Source of the DNA: an archaeon
GTDB taxonomy: Archaea > Aenigmatarchaeota > Aenigmatarchaeia > GW2011-AR5
NCBI GenBank assembly: GCA_028279825.1
Contig: JANQNA010000008.1
Location: 1 to 35,172, forward strand
Reading direction: 5' to 3'
DNA: 35,172 nucleotides
Under the pieces are notes generated by a model. That model worked only from the letters and a program-made list of their open reading frames with translations. It did not search any database and was not told the origin of the DNA. Position numbers and translations under genes: made by a program. Shown piece after piece: positions 1-6,866 of this stretch. The first letter of the stretch is position 1; each line of letters opens with the position of its first letter.

Positions 1-397
1 CATGGCGACGGAAGTGCAGACGTGACAGTACTACTAACAGTATTAACAGTATGTAGATCGGCATGATATTCAGCTTCGTCATGAATGCCGCTGAAATCAG
101 AACTGCCCTTGCTGCATGGATGCTTGGAAAGGATGAATTGTCTATTCTCTCATAGAACGTTGTATATTTCTTTCTTTTTTGTCCTGGTCTTGGTTTGAAG
201 TAGGCAAACCTTATGGCTATGACAATCAGTGTTACTACAACCAGCGAAAGGGCTAGCTGGTAGGCAAACACATAATCCCTTAGGAACAGGGCTACGAGTA
301 TGGCTATACCGTAGAACGGAAACCCGCCATATGCACTCAAGTCCTTGAGAATAACAGAATATATCTCTTTGGACGTCTTTTCCATATCCAGTTTCAT
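1..397 (-). CDS. PAP2-family membrane phosphatase, C-terminus cut by window edge
   Basis: I translated this frame by hand: it is open from the ATG at 397 down to base 1, about 132 residues, and the rest lies outside the window. It carries the three phosphatidic acid phosphatase (PAP2) signatures. These are a basic residue followed by RP in YFKPRPG, a PSIH motif (usually PSGH) in SFPSIHAAR, and SRLHFRRH, the start of SRx5HxxxD. Hydrophobic stretches surround them, as expected for an integral membrane enzyme that dephosphorylates lipid phosphates such as polyprenyl pyrophosphate or phosphatidic acid. The substrate cannot be told. The start overlaps the stop of the preceding small gene as ATGA, so it is translationally coupled in the tfs operon. 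The family call is firm; the exact role is inferred. Confidence 0.8.
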   Translation of the reverse strand, partial: MKLDMEKTSKEIYSVILKDLSAYGGFPFYGIAILVALFLRDYVFAYQLALSLVVVTLIVIAIRFAYFKPRPGQKRKKYTTFYERIDNSSFPSIHAARAVLISAAFMTKLNIMPIYILLILLVVLSRLHFRRH

Positions 398-639
398 TTT
401 TTCAACCCTCTTGCTGTTATCCTAAGTCCTCTGGTCTTAAAGTACCTACGTCCTAATGTCCTGGTTAGCTCGTCCTGCTCTACATAATCAGGGAGTGAAA
501 AACTTATACCATCTGCGTCTTTATCTATTGGACCTTGTATACCGCGCTGATACATGAAATTCCTCACGGTCTGCCGTAGGGTACGCACATCTCCTACGTC
601 ATGTCTACGTGTGAATCTGGCAAAATAACGCACGCTCAT
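394..639 (-). CDS. small basic protein of unknown function (81 aa)
   Basis: This small gene lies between tfs and the PAP2 gene. The frame opens upstream with a TTG at 645, but the ATG at 639 (MSVRYFARF) is the more likely start. The product is basic, about 81 residues, with no membrane segment and no cysteines. I do not recognise the family. Its stop overlaps the next start (ATGA at 394-397), and only about 20 nt separate it from the tfs stop, so it is cotranscribed with a transcription factor. That position is compatible with a nucleic-acid or ribosome-associated role, but nothing in the sequence proves one. Confidence 0.6.
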   Translation of the reverse strand: MSVRYFARFTRRHDVGDVRTLRQTVRNFMYQRGIQGPIDKDADGISFSLPDYVEQDELTRTLGRRYFKTRGLRITARGLKK

Positions 640-659
640 ATACAAAATGGGGGGATAAC

Positions 660-956
660 TTACTTATACTCCCGCCAGGTATGCTTGCACACTGTGCAGC
701 GGAAAAATTGTGTCGGTGGCTCATCTGCACTTCTTGTCTGGATCAGCCAATAGTATGCCTGGTCATTTTCACACTTTTTACATTGCCTTTTCATGACCGG
801 CAGGTCGGGTTTGTTGTTCTCAATAACAACAGTCTCTTTTTGTGAAGCTTTGGAGGTTATCTTTACGTCTACTTTGTCGCCTTCTTTGCCGCATGTCCTG
901 CAGACAAATTTGTTGCCTTCGGCAACTAACAAGCCGCCACATTTACAAAATTGCAT
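660..956 (-). CDS. tfs: transcription factor S (transcript cleavage factor, TFIIS/RPB9-like)
   Basis: This 98-residue protein is close to the usual archaeal TFS length. It has two zinc ribbons: an N-terminal one with C4, C6, C19 and C22, and a C-terminal one with C59, C62, C87 and C90. The C-terminal ribbon holds the catalytic hairpin QTRSADEPPT with the acidic pair D78-E79. In the family this pair enters the RNA polymerase secondary channel and stimulates cleavage of backtracked RNA. It heads a three-gene minus-strand operon. The ATG at 956 lies 26 nt from a TATA-like element centred near 982, which the divergent gene at 1008 can share. A second TFS lies at 8186-8656. Confidence 0.95.
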   Translation of the reverse strand: MQFCKCGGLLVAEGNKFVCRTCGKEGDKVDVKITSKASQKETVVIENNKPDLPVMKRQCKKCENDQAYYWLIQTRSADEPPTQFFRCTVCKHTWREYK

Positions 957-978
957 TCTCTAAAGACATCTCATAACC

Positions 979-987
979 TTTTTAACC
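979..987. promoter_or_regulatory. shared TATA-like element between tfs and the 1008 gene
   Basis: The AT-rich element CTTTTTAAC is centred near 982. It lies 26 nt from the tfs ATG (956, minus) and 26 nt from the ATG at 1008 (plus). This is the spacing expected for leaderless archaeal transcripts in both directions. Confidence 0.55.
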
Positions 988-1007
988 TTATCTTGGTTTG
1001 TCTAAAT

Positions 1008-1229
1008 ATGGATGAAGTATCACGGAGACAGTGTGAGATAGCAGGATATGAGATAAGAAGAATTAAAGAATTTCCATACAGAGATGCACTCGTTTCAATA
1101 TTCAGGGAGGCAGTTCACGGAAATCTTGACCGGTTTTATCAGCCCAATCCCAAAATTAGAGGCGTTGGTGTAATAATAAAGAAGCACGGTAAAGGGGTAC
1201 GGTATGAAGGTGGAAGAACTCTTAACTGA
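1008..1229 (+). CDS. small protein of unknown function upstream of dph2 (73 aa)
   Basis: The frame is open from 951, but the ATG at 1008 (MDEVSRRQCE) lies 26 nt after a TATA-like element, so I take it as a leaderless start giving 73 residues. The protein is charged and soluble, with a Gly/Lys-rich tail (GVGVIIKKHGKG). I do not recognise the family. It overlaps the dph2 start by 26 nt in a different frame, so the two are probably cotranscribed. The overlap and the promoter position support a real gene, but a spurious frame cannot be excluded. Confidence 0.5.
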   Translation: MDEVSRRQCEIAGYEIRRIKEFPYRDALVSIFREAVHGNLDRFYQPNPKIRGVGVIIKKHGKGVRYEGGRTLN

Positions 1230-2091
1230 GATAAAGAAGAGAAACGTGAAGAAGGTTATGATCCAGCTACCTGAAGGGCTCAAGACAAAGGCAGCTGAGA
1301 TATCTGCCGCTTTGGTAGAGCATGGTATAGACTGTTTGATTTCTGCAGATCCGTGCTACGGTGCATGTGATCTTGCAGATGAAGATGCTCACGAGCGCGG
1401 ATGTGATCTTCTTGTTCACGTGGGCCACAGCAAGTTCTATCGCGACTTTGCCACAAAAGTTCCTGTGTTATATTTTCCATGGACAATCGATGTTAATCTC
1501 GAAGGTGTTGATTTTTCTGTCATTAAAGAACAAAGAATCGGCCTCCTTACAACAATACAGCACTTGTGGGCACTTTCGGAGATAAAAGTGGCCCTGGAAA
1601 AACAGGGAAAGGAGGTTGTTATAGGCGGGCAGGTTCTTGGGTGCTGGTTTGAGAACGCTGATAAACTGGATACAGACGCATTTTTGTACATAGGATCCGG
1701 CAGGTTCCATCCACTTGGTTACAGGGACAAGAAGATTTATGCCCTGGATGTGGAGAAGAAGACAATAGATGAAGTTGATACAAATCTTTTGGAGAAAAGA
1801 CGTTACGCGAACATTCATAATGCAAAAGATGCAAGAACCTTTGCTATTCTAGTAACAACGAAGAAAGGGCAGAATCAACTTCAGGGTGAAGTTGATTCAA
1901 TAAAAAAGAAACTTAGGGAGCATGGAAGAAATTACTGCGTAATTTCTTTGAACGAGATAAACGATACAAATCTTTTAGGAATCAGGGCCGATGCTTTTAT
2001 CAACACGGCCTGTCCTAGGATTATAGAAGATTCCTTCTCAAAACCGATTGTTAACGCCCAGGACCTGGAAGAACTATTCAGCCAAATGTAA
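1204..2091 (+). CDS. dph2: diphthamide biosynthesis enzyme Dph2
   Basis: 2-(3-amino-3-carboxypropyl)histidine synthase. It transfers the aminocarboxypropyl group of S-adenosylmethionine to a histidine of translation elongation factor 2, the first step of diphthamide synthesis. Three cysteine sites that hold the non-classical radical-SAM 4Fe-4S cluster are visible: C55 in PCYGACD, C147 in GQVLGCW and C270 in NTACPRI. At 295 residues it is shorter than the roughly 340 residues of well-studied archaeal homologues, but all three cluster cysteines are present. It starts inside the preceding small gene and overlaps the convergent DipZ-like gene by 14 nt. Confidence 0.95.
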   Translation: MKVEELLTEIKKRNVKKVMIQLPEGLKTKAAEISAALVEHGIDCLISADPCYGACDLADEDAHERGCDLLVHVGHSKFYRDFATKVPVLYFPWTIDVNLEGVDFSVIKEQRIGLLTTIQHLWALSEIKVALEKQGKEVVIGGQVLGCWFENADKLDTDAFLYIGSGRFHPLGYRDKKIYALDVEKKTIDEVDTNLLEKRRYANIHNAKDARTFAILVTTKKGQNQLQGEVDSIKKKLREHGRNYCVISLNEINDTNLLGIRADAFINTACPRIIEDSFSKPIVNAQDLEELFSQM

Positions 2092-3052
2092 ATGTATACA
2101 GTTCAAAACCCGGTTCTGCTGCTATTTCAACTAAGTGGCTATCAAAATCAGGCCTGGACACAATGTTGTATAACTTTTGTTCATTAATTTGCAGAGTTTT
2201 CTCAAACTTACCATCAACAAATATCTGTATACTTGCGGTTCCACCCGCTACTATGTTTACTTTTCTTGCACTGTAGACCAGAAATAACCGGGAATTTTCT
2301 ACAGCTGTTGAACTTTCAGGGCCATTTTTCCATTTACCTGACAGGTAGACAATATTTGGTTGTGTGATATTTACGGATTTGTAATCGACAACATTTCCGG
2401 GTGAGAAACCTTCCTCGTTACCCAGGGGTGCACGAGCAAAGCTATAACCAAGGTACAATTCGGGTGTGCCGGATTGTGGACGATCTACATTCGGCTTTTC
2501 GGCGTCTTCAAGATTTACACCTGTCTCCTTTAACAGTTCAATAATTGCCTGTTCTGTTTCCTGGTATGCACCTTCACCAATATGATCGTATCTTATGCTC
2601 CCATCTTTGTCTATCAGGTATTTTCTTGGCCAATAGTTATTTCCGTAGGCTCTCCATGTTTTAAAATCATTATCCTGGACTATTGGGTATTCTATTCCGA
2701 ACTGCTTTGCCGCATCCACCACATTATTGTAATCTTTTTCAAATTCGAATTCCGGTGTGTGTACACCTATAATTACGAGTCCTTTACCTGCGTATTTTTC
2801 ATGCCAACCTGTCAAATGTGGCAGAGTTCTTATGCAGTTTATACAACTATAAGTCCAGAAGTCAATCAAAACTACTTTTCCTCTTAATTCTGCTAACTCT
2901 AACGGCTCTGAATTTATCCATCTGCCTTCTGAAATTTCAGCTGCTTGACCCATGACCATCAGAGATGAATTTGTTACAGGAACCTGAAGAGTAAATGTAC
3001 CTACTAACACGAATACCGCAATAAGTCCAAAAACGATGACTTCTAATCTCAT
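2078..3052 (-). CDS. DipZ-like membrane-anchored thioredoxin with C-terminal DipZ domain
   Basis: The open frame extends to 3121, but the ATG at 3052 (MRLEVIVFGL) overlaps the ccdA stop as ATGA, giving 324 residues. It has an N-terminal membrane anchor or signal (about 4-22). A TlpA/redoxin-type thioredoxin domain follows, with active site C70-INC-C73 in TYSCINCIR. The C-terminal half matches the DipZ C-terminal region (FARAPLGNEEGFSPG, YLSGKWKNGPESS), a carbohydrate-binding-module-like fold. In mycobacterial DipZ these domains are fused to CcdA in one chain; here they follow a separate ccdA gene. CcdA probably reduces this protein outside the membrane. Its targets are unknown. Confidence 0.88.
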   Translation of the reverse strand: MRLEVIVFGLIAVFVLVGTFTLQVPVTNSSLMVMGQAAEISEGRWINSEPLELAELRGKVVLIDFWTYSCINCIRTLPHLTGWHEKYAGKGLVIIGVHTPEFEFEKDYNNVVDAAKQFGIEYPIVQDNDFKTWRAYGNNYWPRKYLIDKDGSIRYDHIGEGAYQETEQAIIELLKETGVNLEDAEKPNVDRPQSGTPELYLGYSFARAPLGNEEGFSPGNVVDYKSVNITQPNIVYLSGKWKNGPESSTAVENSRLFLVYSARKVNIVAGGTASIQIFVDGKFEKTLQINEQKLYNIVSRPDFDSHLVEIAAEPGFELYTFTFG

Positions 3053-3765
3053 TTTTTCAACTCGGTTGCCGTTGTCCCAGCCATGTAGGAAAAGAAGGCT
3101 GGTAATAAAGGAAGTATGCAAGGAGATACAAACGTTACCAGGCCTGCAATGAACGCTATGAAGAAGTTAAGCTGTCCTTCTATAACGGCACCTTCTGCAC
3201 TCACGAATAATGATGCAATTATACCAAGGTAGTTGAAGAACACAAGCAGACCTATTATGACAAGCAGAAGACCACCGATTATGTTGAAGTATTTGAGTAT
3301 TTTCTGTGACCTTTGCAGGAATCCTGATACTCTTGAAGTAAATGCTCCCGCTATCAGGAATGGTATTCCTATACCAAGTGAATATGAAAACAGAAGGAAG
3401 AATCCCGCCCCGGGTGATGTTGCGGCTAATGCATAAATCGCACCAAGGATAAATCCTACACAAGGTGTCCAGCCTATCGCAAAAGCAAGGCCGAATACGA
3501 ATGAGGTTATGTAACTATTGCTGAATCGTCTTATCTTAATCTTGTGTTCACTTGACAGAAAAGGTATTCTGTACCTTATTGCTGCTATCAACAGAAGACC
3601 AAACAGGGTTATTATTGTGCCGCCTATTATTCTCAGCAGGTTGACTGCATCAAATGCCACGTTTGCCAGTGCTGTTTGAAGAAGTACGCCAACTAAAGAG
3701 AATACTATTGTAAAGCCAAGAACAAAGAATACAGAGTTAAGAAATATGAGAGTTCTCTGATCCAT
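3049..3765 (-). CDS. ccdA: CcdA-type thiol-electron transporter, circularly permuted
   Basis: A six-helix membrane protein of 238 residues. It belongs to the CcdA family, which moves reducing equivalents from cytoplasmic thioredoxin to extracytoplasmic thioredoxin-like proteins through two membrane cysteines. The helix order is unusual. The chain begins with the segment normally seen as helix 2 (FFVLGFTIVFSLVG, about 13-26), followed by helix 3, helix 4 with C102 (GWTPCVG), helix 5 and helix 6 (about 159-180). It ends with the segment normally at the N-terminus, GLVTFVSPCILPLLP with C216 at about 208-222. Both redox cysteines are kept. It begins 4 nt after the upstream lipoprotein stop and overlaps the DipZ-like start by 4 nt, so no N-terminal piece is missing from the locus. 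Confidence 0.92.
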   Translation of the reverse strand: MDQRTLIFLNSVFFVLGFTIVFSLVGVLLQTALANVAFDAVNLLRIIGGTIITLFGLLLIAAIRYRIPFLSSEHKIKIRRFSNSYITSFVFGLAFAIGWTPCVGFILGAIYALAATSPGAGFFLLFSYSLGIGIPFLIAGAFTSRVSGFLQRSQKILKYFNIIGGLLLVIIGLLVFFNYLGIIASLFVSAEGAVIEGQLNFFIAFIAGLVTFVSPCILPLLPAFFSYMAGTTATELKK

Positions 3766-3769
3766 AACA

Positions 3770-4606
3770 TCACGACCTTGCTGCTTCTATTTTATCTATA
3801 ACATCTTGTTTCTTATAAGCTTGAAGGTCTTTTGTTACAACATCACCGTTAGAGTCCAGGATAACTTTTGTGTGCTGATAAGCAACCTGGTATTGTCTGG
3901 TGATATCTGTGTCAAAACTTTGAGTTTCATCATCATTGTAATGAACTTCAAATCCGACAATATCATCATAATTCAGCTCATTGAATGCAGCCACAATCTC
4001 CGGTTTTTCTGCTTTGCATGTAGGACACCAGTTTGCATGGAAATCAAGAAAAATTACTTTTCCTGCGTCACGTGCTTCATCAAACGCAGCAGGATCGTAT
4101 CTGTAATAATTATTTGCCAAACTTAAGTCGTCAACCATCATTACATCGTCAAGAACTGTCAATGTTCCCCAGTGGCCGTTTGCTCTATGACCAGGCTGAT
4201 TGCAGTAATAAATGAACTCACCTGCCTTGTCGGCGGTAAATTCCACAACAGTAACCTCACCTGTAGGTGTATCAGAAAATACGCTGAACTCGTCAAGCTT
4301 GAAATCGTGTGTACCGGATGTTGCGTTTATGTGCAGTCTGACCGTGTCGCCTTTGTTTACGGTTATGTCTTTTACAGAGAACTGAGGCTTGGGACCGTCT
4401 TCAAAGACAACAAAAGAATCCATGAATATCTCTATAACATTATCCTTTGGCTCCATGGAGTCTCCAGACTTTTCCATGGAGTCTCCTGTGCTTGGTTTCA
4501 TCGTAGGATCCTCTGTCGTTTGGTCGTTCATACTACCAGTCTGAGTAGTCGTGCAACCTGAAACGAACAATACAGACACAATCAGAAGAACAGCTATAAT
4601 TTTCAT
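3770..4606 (-). CDS. lipoprotein with cupredoxin and thioredoxin domains
   Basis: The 278-residue protein starts with a lipoprotein signal peptide (LFVSGC, acylated C18) and a Thr/Ser/Met-rich linker (about 19-55). A cupredoxin domain follows (about 56-153), with candidate copper ligands H100 (SGTHDF), C135, H140 and H145 (YYCNQPGHRANGHWG). The last position is usually the axial methionine, so a His there is unusual. A thioredoxin-like domain follows (about 165-278) with active site WCPTCK (C194, C197). It heads an operon with ccdA and the DipZ-like gene, so the thioredoxin domain is probably re-reduced by CcdA at the cell surface. A copper-linked thiol role is inferred. Confidence 0.9.
   Translation of the reverse strand: MKIIAVLLIVSVLFVSGCTTTQTGSMNDQTTEDPTMKPSTGDSMEKSGDSMEPKDNVIEIFMDSFVVFEDGPKPQFSVKDITVNKGDTVRLHINATSGTHDFKLDEFSVFSDTPTGEVTVVEFTADKAGEFIYYCNQPGHRANGHWGTLTVLDDVMMVDDLSLANNYYRYDPAAFDEARDAGKVIFLDFHANWCPTCKAEKPEIVAAFNELNYDDIVGFEVHYNDDETQSFDTDITRQYQVAYQHTKVILDSNGDVVTKDLQAYKKQDVIDKIEAARS
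4452..4486. repeat. short direct repeat TCCATGGAGTCTCC (two copies)
   Basis: The 14-nt unit occurs at 4452-4465 and 4473-4486, 7 nt apart. It lies inside the lipoprotein linker and encodes the repeated GDSME segments. It is most likely a small in-frame duplication in a low-complexity linker rather than a regulatory site. Confidence 0.7.
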
Positions 4607-4649
4607 ATTTTAAAATTTGTATTCTGAGTTTAAGAAGGTTGTTTGTAGG

Positions 4650-4657
4650 TTTAAATA
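4650..4657. promoter_or_regulatory. TATA box TTTAAATA between divergent genes 4606 and 4680
   Basis: The element contains the palindrome TTTAAA. It is centred 26 nt before the ATG at 4680, which fits a leaderless transcript. On the other strand it would start transcription about 20 nt before the lipoprotein ATG at 4606. Confidence 0.6.
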
Positions 4658-4679
4658 TTCCGCTTAACCATATTTCTGT

Positions 4680-5030
4680 ATGACAATGATTGCGTGGGCT
4701 TTGTTGGGAATAGCGGCATTGATAGTTATTTTGGCAATACTGATTTTTGTGTTCAAGAGGGACAAGTGGAAGGATAAACATGAGACTGATTATCGTGCTT
4801 TCTTCTGGATGGGTCTGATATGGACTCTATTTGGTGTAGGCTCGTTGTTTTTCTACCCAGGAGAGATGTTTTTCTTTTTGCCTATGGGAATAGCGTTTCT
4901 GGCTATAGGGGCTGCTAACAAGAAAAAGTGGAAGAAAAAGAAACGTACAAAGAAAGAGTTGTGGCTGGTTGTCGCAGGTCTTGTTGTGTTGCTGATTTTC
5001 GGTCTTCTGGCGTACTTTTTGATGGTTTAA
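4680..5030 (+). CDS. small integral membrane protein of unknown function (116 aa)
   Basis: The protein has about four hydrophobic segments (near 5-26, 41-60, 62-80 and 94-115). A strongly basic loop, KKKWKKKKRTKK, lies between the third and fourth segments and probably faces the cytoplasm. No catalytic motif is visible and I do not recognise the family. The ATG at 4680 sits 26 nt after TTTAAATA. It is divergent from the envelope thiol operon and upstream of rpoL with a 33-nt gap that has its own TATA-like sequence, so cotranscription with rpoL is uncertain. Confidence 0.7.
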   Translation: MTMIAWALLGIAALIVILAILIFVFKRDKWKDKHETDYRAFFWMGLIWTLFGVGSLFFYPGEMFFFLPMGIAFLAIGAANKKKWKKKKRTKKELWLVVAGLVVLLIFGLLAYFLMV

Positions 5031-5035
5031 AAACC
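5024..5035 (+). promoter_or_regulatory. TATA box for rpoL (GGTTTAAAAACC)
   Basis: A near-palindromic AT-rich element at the end of the upstream gene. Its centre is about 34 nt before the rpoL ATG, giving a predicted leader of roughly 8 nt. Confidence 0.5.
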
Positions 5036-5063
5036 TTTCTGTGCAAGAGATAAACTGGTTAAT

Positions 5064-5330
5064 ATGGAAATAGAAGTTCTTGAAAACGAGAAGGATAAAC
5101 TGAAGATAAGGGTGCATGATAATACTACTGTTCTGAATCTTGTTAACGAAAATCTCTGGAAACAGAAAGGTGTGGACCTGACAGCTGTTACGGTTGAACA
5201 CCCATATCTGTCTTATCCTGTTATAACGGTCAAATCAAAGACAGCAAAGAAGGCTTTGCTTGATGCGATTGCCCAGATAGACACGGACACAAAGGATCTC
5301 AGAAAGAAAATACAGGCTAAACTGAAATAA
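5064..5330 (+). CDS. rpoL: DNA-directed RNA polymerase subunit L (Rpo11/Rpb11)
   Basis: At 88 residues it is the normal length for the archaeal Rpb11 homologue, which pairs with RpoD (Rpb3) to form the alpha-like platform for RNA polymerase assembly. The start MEIEVLENEKDKLKIRV matches the family. So do the central NLVNENLW and VEHPYLSYPVITVK segments, which correspond to the conserved leucine-rich helix and the HPL-type strand. A C-terminal helix follows (ALLDAIAQIDTDTKDLRKK). It is followed after 37 nt by a DUF99 gene with its own TATA box. Confidence 0.93.
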   Translation: MEIEVLENEKDKLKIRVHDNTTVLNLVNENLWKQKGVDLTAVTVEHPYLSYPVITVKSKTAKKALLDAIAQIDTDTKDLRKKIQAKLK

Positions 5331-5337
5331 CCGTCTT

Positions 5338-5345
5338 CTATAAAA
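5338..5345 (+). promoter_or_regulatory. TATA box CTATAAAA for the DUF99 gene
   Basis: Centred about 26 nt before the ATG at 5368, which fits a leaderless start. Confidence 0.6.
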
Positions 5346-5367
5346 ATCTTCCGGGAAAGCCGTTCTA

Positions 5368-5910
5368 ATGAAACCGGAAGCACGGATAATTGCTTTTGAT
5401 GACTCATCATTTGGGTTCAACGACAAGAAAGTTGAAATAGTTGGGACTGTTTTCCGGTCCGGTACTCAAATGGACGGATTTGTCAAAACTATAATAGACA
5501 AGGATGGTATGGATTCTACGGAGAAGCTGATTTATTCCATTCTTACATCATGTCATTATGACCAGCTTTCTTACATAATGATAGACGGTATATGTCTTGG
5601 AGGATTCAACATCGTTGATATTGAAGCGTTATACAAGATAACAAAACTGCCCGTTATCGTTGTTATCCGGAAGCGGCCGGATATGTCAAAGTTCTTGGAA
5701 GCCATGAAGAATCTGGATGATTTTGTAAAGAGAATAATTATACTGAGTCATGCGGGAAATATATATACCTACCGTGATATATTCTATCAGAGAGCAGGAC
5801 TGACAATAAGGGAATGTGAGGAGATACTGGACAAGACCTGTGTAAATTCTAACATTCCGGAACCCCTGAGAGTTGCCCACATAATAGCTTCGGGTAAGGG
5901 CAGACCGTGA
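5368..5910 (+). CDS. DUF99 (UPF0215) family protein
   Basis: At 180 residues it is the typical DUF99 length. The hallmarks are the N-terminal ARIIAFDDSSFG, VEIVGTVFRSG, the central DGICLGGFNIVDIEAL and the following TKLPVIVVIRKRPD. DUF99 is an almost exclusively archaeal family with a fold related to endonuclease V, but no biochemical role is established as far as I know. The conserved acidic residue in AFDDS is present. It probably forms a transcription unit with the signal peptidase gene, which begins 5 nt after its stop. Confidence 0.88.
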   Translation: MKPEARIIAFDDSSFGFNDKKVEIVGTVFRSGTQMDGFVKTIIDKDGMDSTEKLIYSILTSCHYDQLSYIMIDGICLGGFNIVDIEALYKITKLPVIVVIRKRPDMSKFLEAMKNLDDFVKRIIILSHAGNIYTYRDIFYQRAGLTIRECEEILDKTCVNSNIPEPLRVAHIIASGKGRP

Positions 5911-5915
5911 TATAA

Positions 5916-6425
5916 GTGAAGAAGAAAAAACGCAGCGTGAACAAAGAGTTACTGGAGATAGTGTCAGCGTTTATCATAGCTTTCCTGGCATACCAGGCAT
6001 TGTCTCTGGCAACAGGTACTGCATTGCCGATAGTTTCCGTTGTTTCAGATTCAATGTATCATACAAATCACTTTGACGGCTGGTGGCTTGAGAACGGAGG
6101 ATTATATTCACAGTATGATATAGATGAAGAACAGTTCCGGATGTTTCCGGTGCCCAATGGATTGTCAAGGGGAGATCTTCTGTTTGTTATACAGGGCGAC
6201 GAGCCGAAAATAGGGGACATAATAATCTACAGGAAGTCAGGCTCTGCTTTCACAATTGTCCACAGATTAGTTGATATAGCAGATAATGGTGACTATATTA
6301 TAAAGGGCGACAATAACAAACAAGCTGACAGTCCTGTCAAGAAAGAATACGTTGTTGGCAAAGTTGTATTTGGTGTTCCTGTTTTAGGATATCCAAGGCT
6401 ACTTCTTCATGCCGCCGGTATCTAG
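5916..6425 (+). CDS. signal peptidase I, archaeal/ER type (S26B)
   Basis: The 169-residue protein uses a GTG start at 5916, just after the DUF99 stop. One N-terminal transmembrane anchor (about 12-34) is followed by the catalytic module. The nucleophile is S46 in VSDSM, H116 in TIVHRLV takes the place of the bacterial lysine, and D132/D138 lie in IKGDNNKQAD. This Ser-His arrangement is the eukaryote/archaea type. The enzyme cleaves signal peptides on the outer face of the membrane. Candidate substrates in this window include the subtilisin. The 3' end overlaps the convergent phosphoribosyltransferase gene by 27 nt. Confidence 0.92.
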   Translation: MKKKKRSVNKELLEIVSAFIIAFLAYQALSLATGTALPIVSVVSDSMYHTNHFDGWWLENGGLYSQYDIDEEQFRMFPVPNGLSRGDLLFVIQGDEPKIGDIIIYRKSGSAFTIVHRLVDIADNGDYIIKGDNNKQADSPVKKEYVVGKVVFGVPVLGYPRLLLHAAGI

Positions 6426-6866
6426 AACGGCAGCATCCGGAACGTTCTTACTGTCTCCATTAACAGAAGCTGCAAAATCTGCTATGCCTAGAAAATCATG
6501 TTCTACTGCAAATACTATATCTTCTACTCCCAGGGATTCTTTTTGTTCATCCAGAATTTTTCTCATTTCTCTGTATGTTTCACCTGTTGCTATTGCATCG
6601 TCTACAACTATGATTCTTCTGCCTCCTATGTTTTGTCGCTGATTTTTTGGAATTGGCTTTCCTTTTTCAAGTTCCAAATATATGACGTCTTTACCATCCT
6701 GAGTCAAGAATGTATAGACACCAAGACCATAGTACTTTCCGCCTGATCCGAGAGGTGCTACGCAACCGCGTGATCCTTCTAAGTATGCAGATAGCTTTGG
6801 ACCTATTTTTTCTATGAAGCCTCTTACTCTTGGATTGTCCATTGCAAACATGTTCATTATAATCAC
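6399..6866 (-). CDS. phosphoribosyltransferase (PRTase type I fold)
   Basis: About 155 residues with the type I PRPP-binding signature RIIVVDDAIATGETY (about 84-98). The preceding segments VYTFLTQDG and VIYLELEKG fit the PRTase hood and core. The substrate base cannot be assigned; orotate-like, purine or regulatory PRTases all remain possible. I chose the GTG at 6866 because it overlaps the stop of the upstream regulator gene as GTGA; an ATG at 6857 is also possible. Tight coupling to a winged-helix regulator recalls archaeal GfcR, where such domains are fused, and suggests a regulatory or salvage role. Confidence 0.85.
   Translation of the reverse strand: MIIMNMFAMDNPRVRGFIEKIGPKLSAYLEGSRGCVAPLGSGGKYYGLGVYTFLTQDGKDVIYLELEKGKPIPKNQRQNIGGRRIIVVDDAIATGETYREMRKILDEQKESLGVEDIVFAVEHDFLGIADFAASVNGDSKNVPDAAVLDTGGMKK

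Noticed and set aside
1437-1834. Overlapping minus-strand open frames inside dph2
   Set aside because: They are antisense to a clearly conserved gene, have no recognisable motif or promoter, and are explained by its codon pattern.
3806-4561. Plus-strand open frames opposite the cupredoxin-thioredoxin lipoprotein gene
   Set aside because: The minus-strand gene has a signal peptide, copper ligands and a thioredoxin site; the plus-strand frames have none and are shadows.
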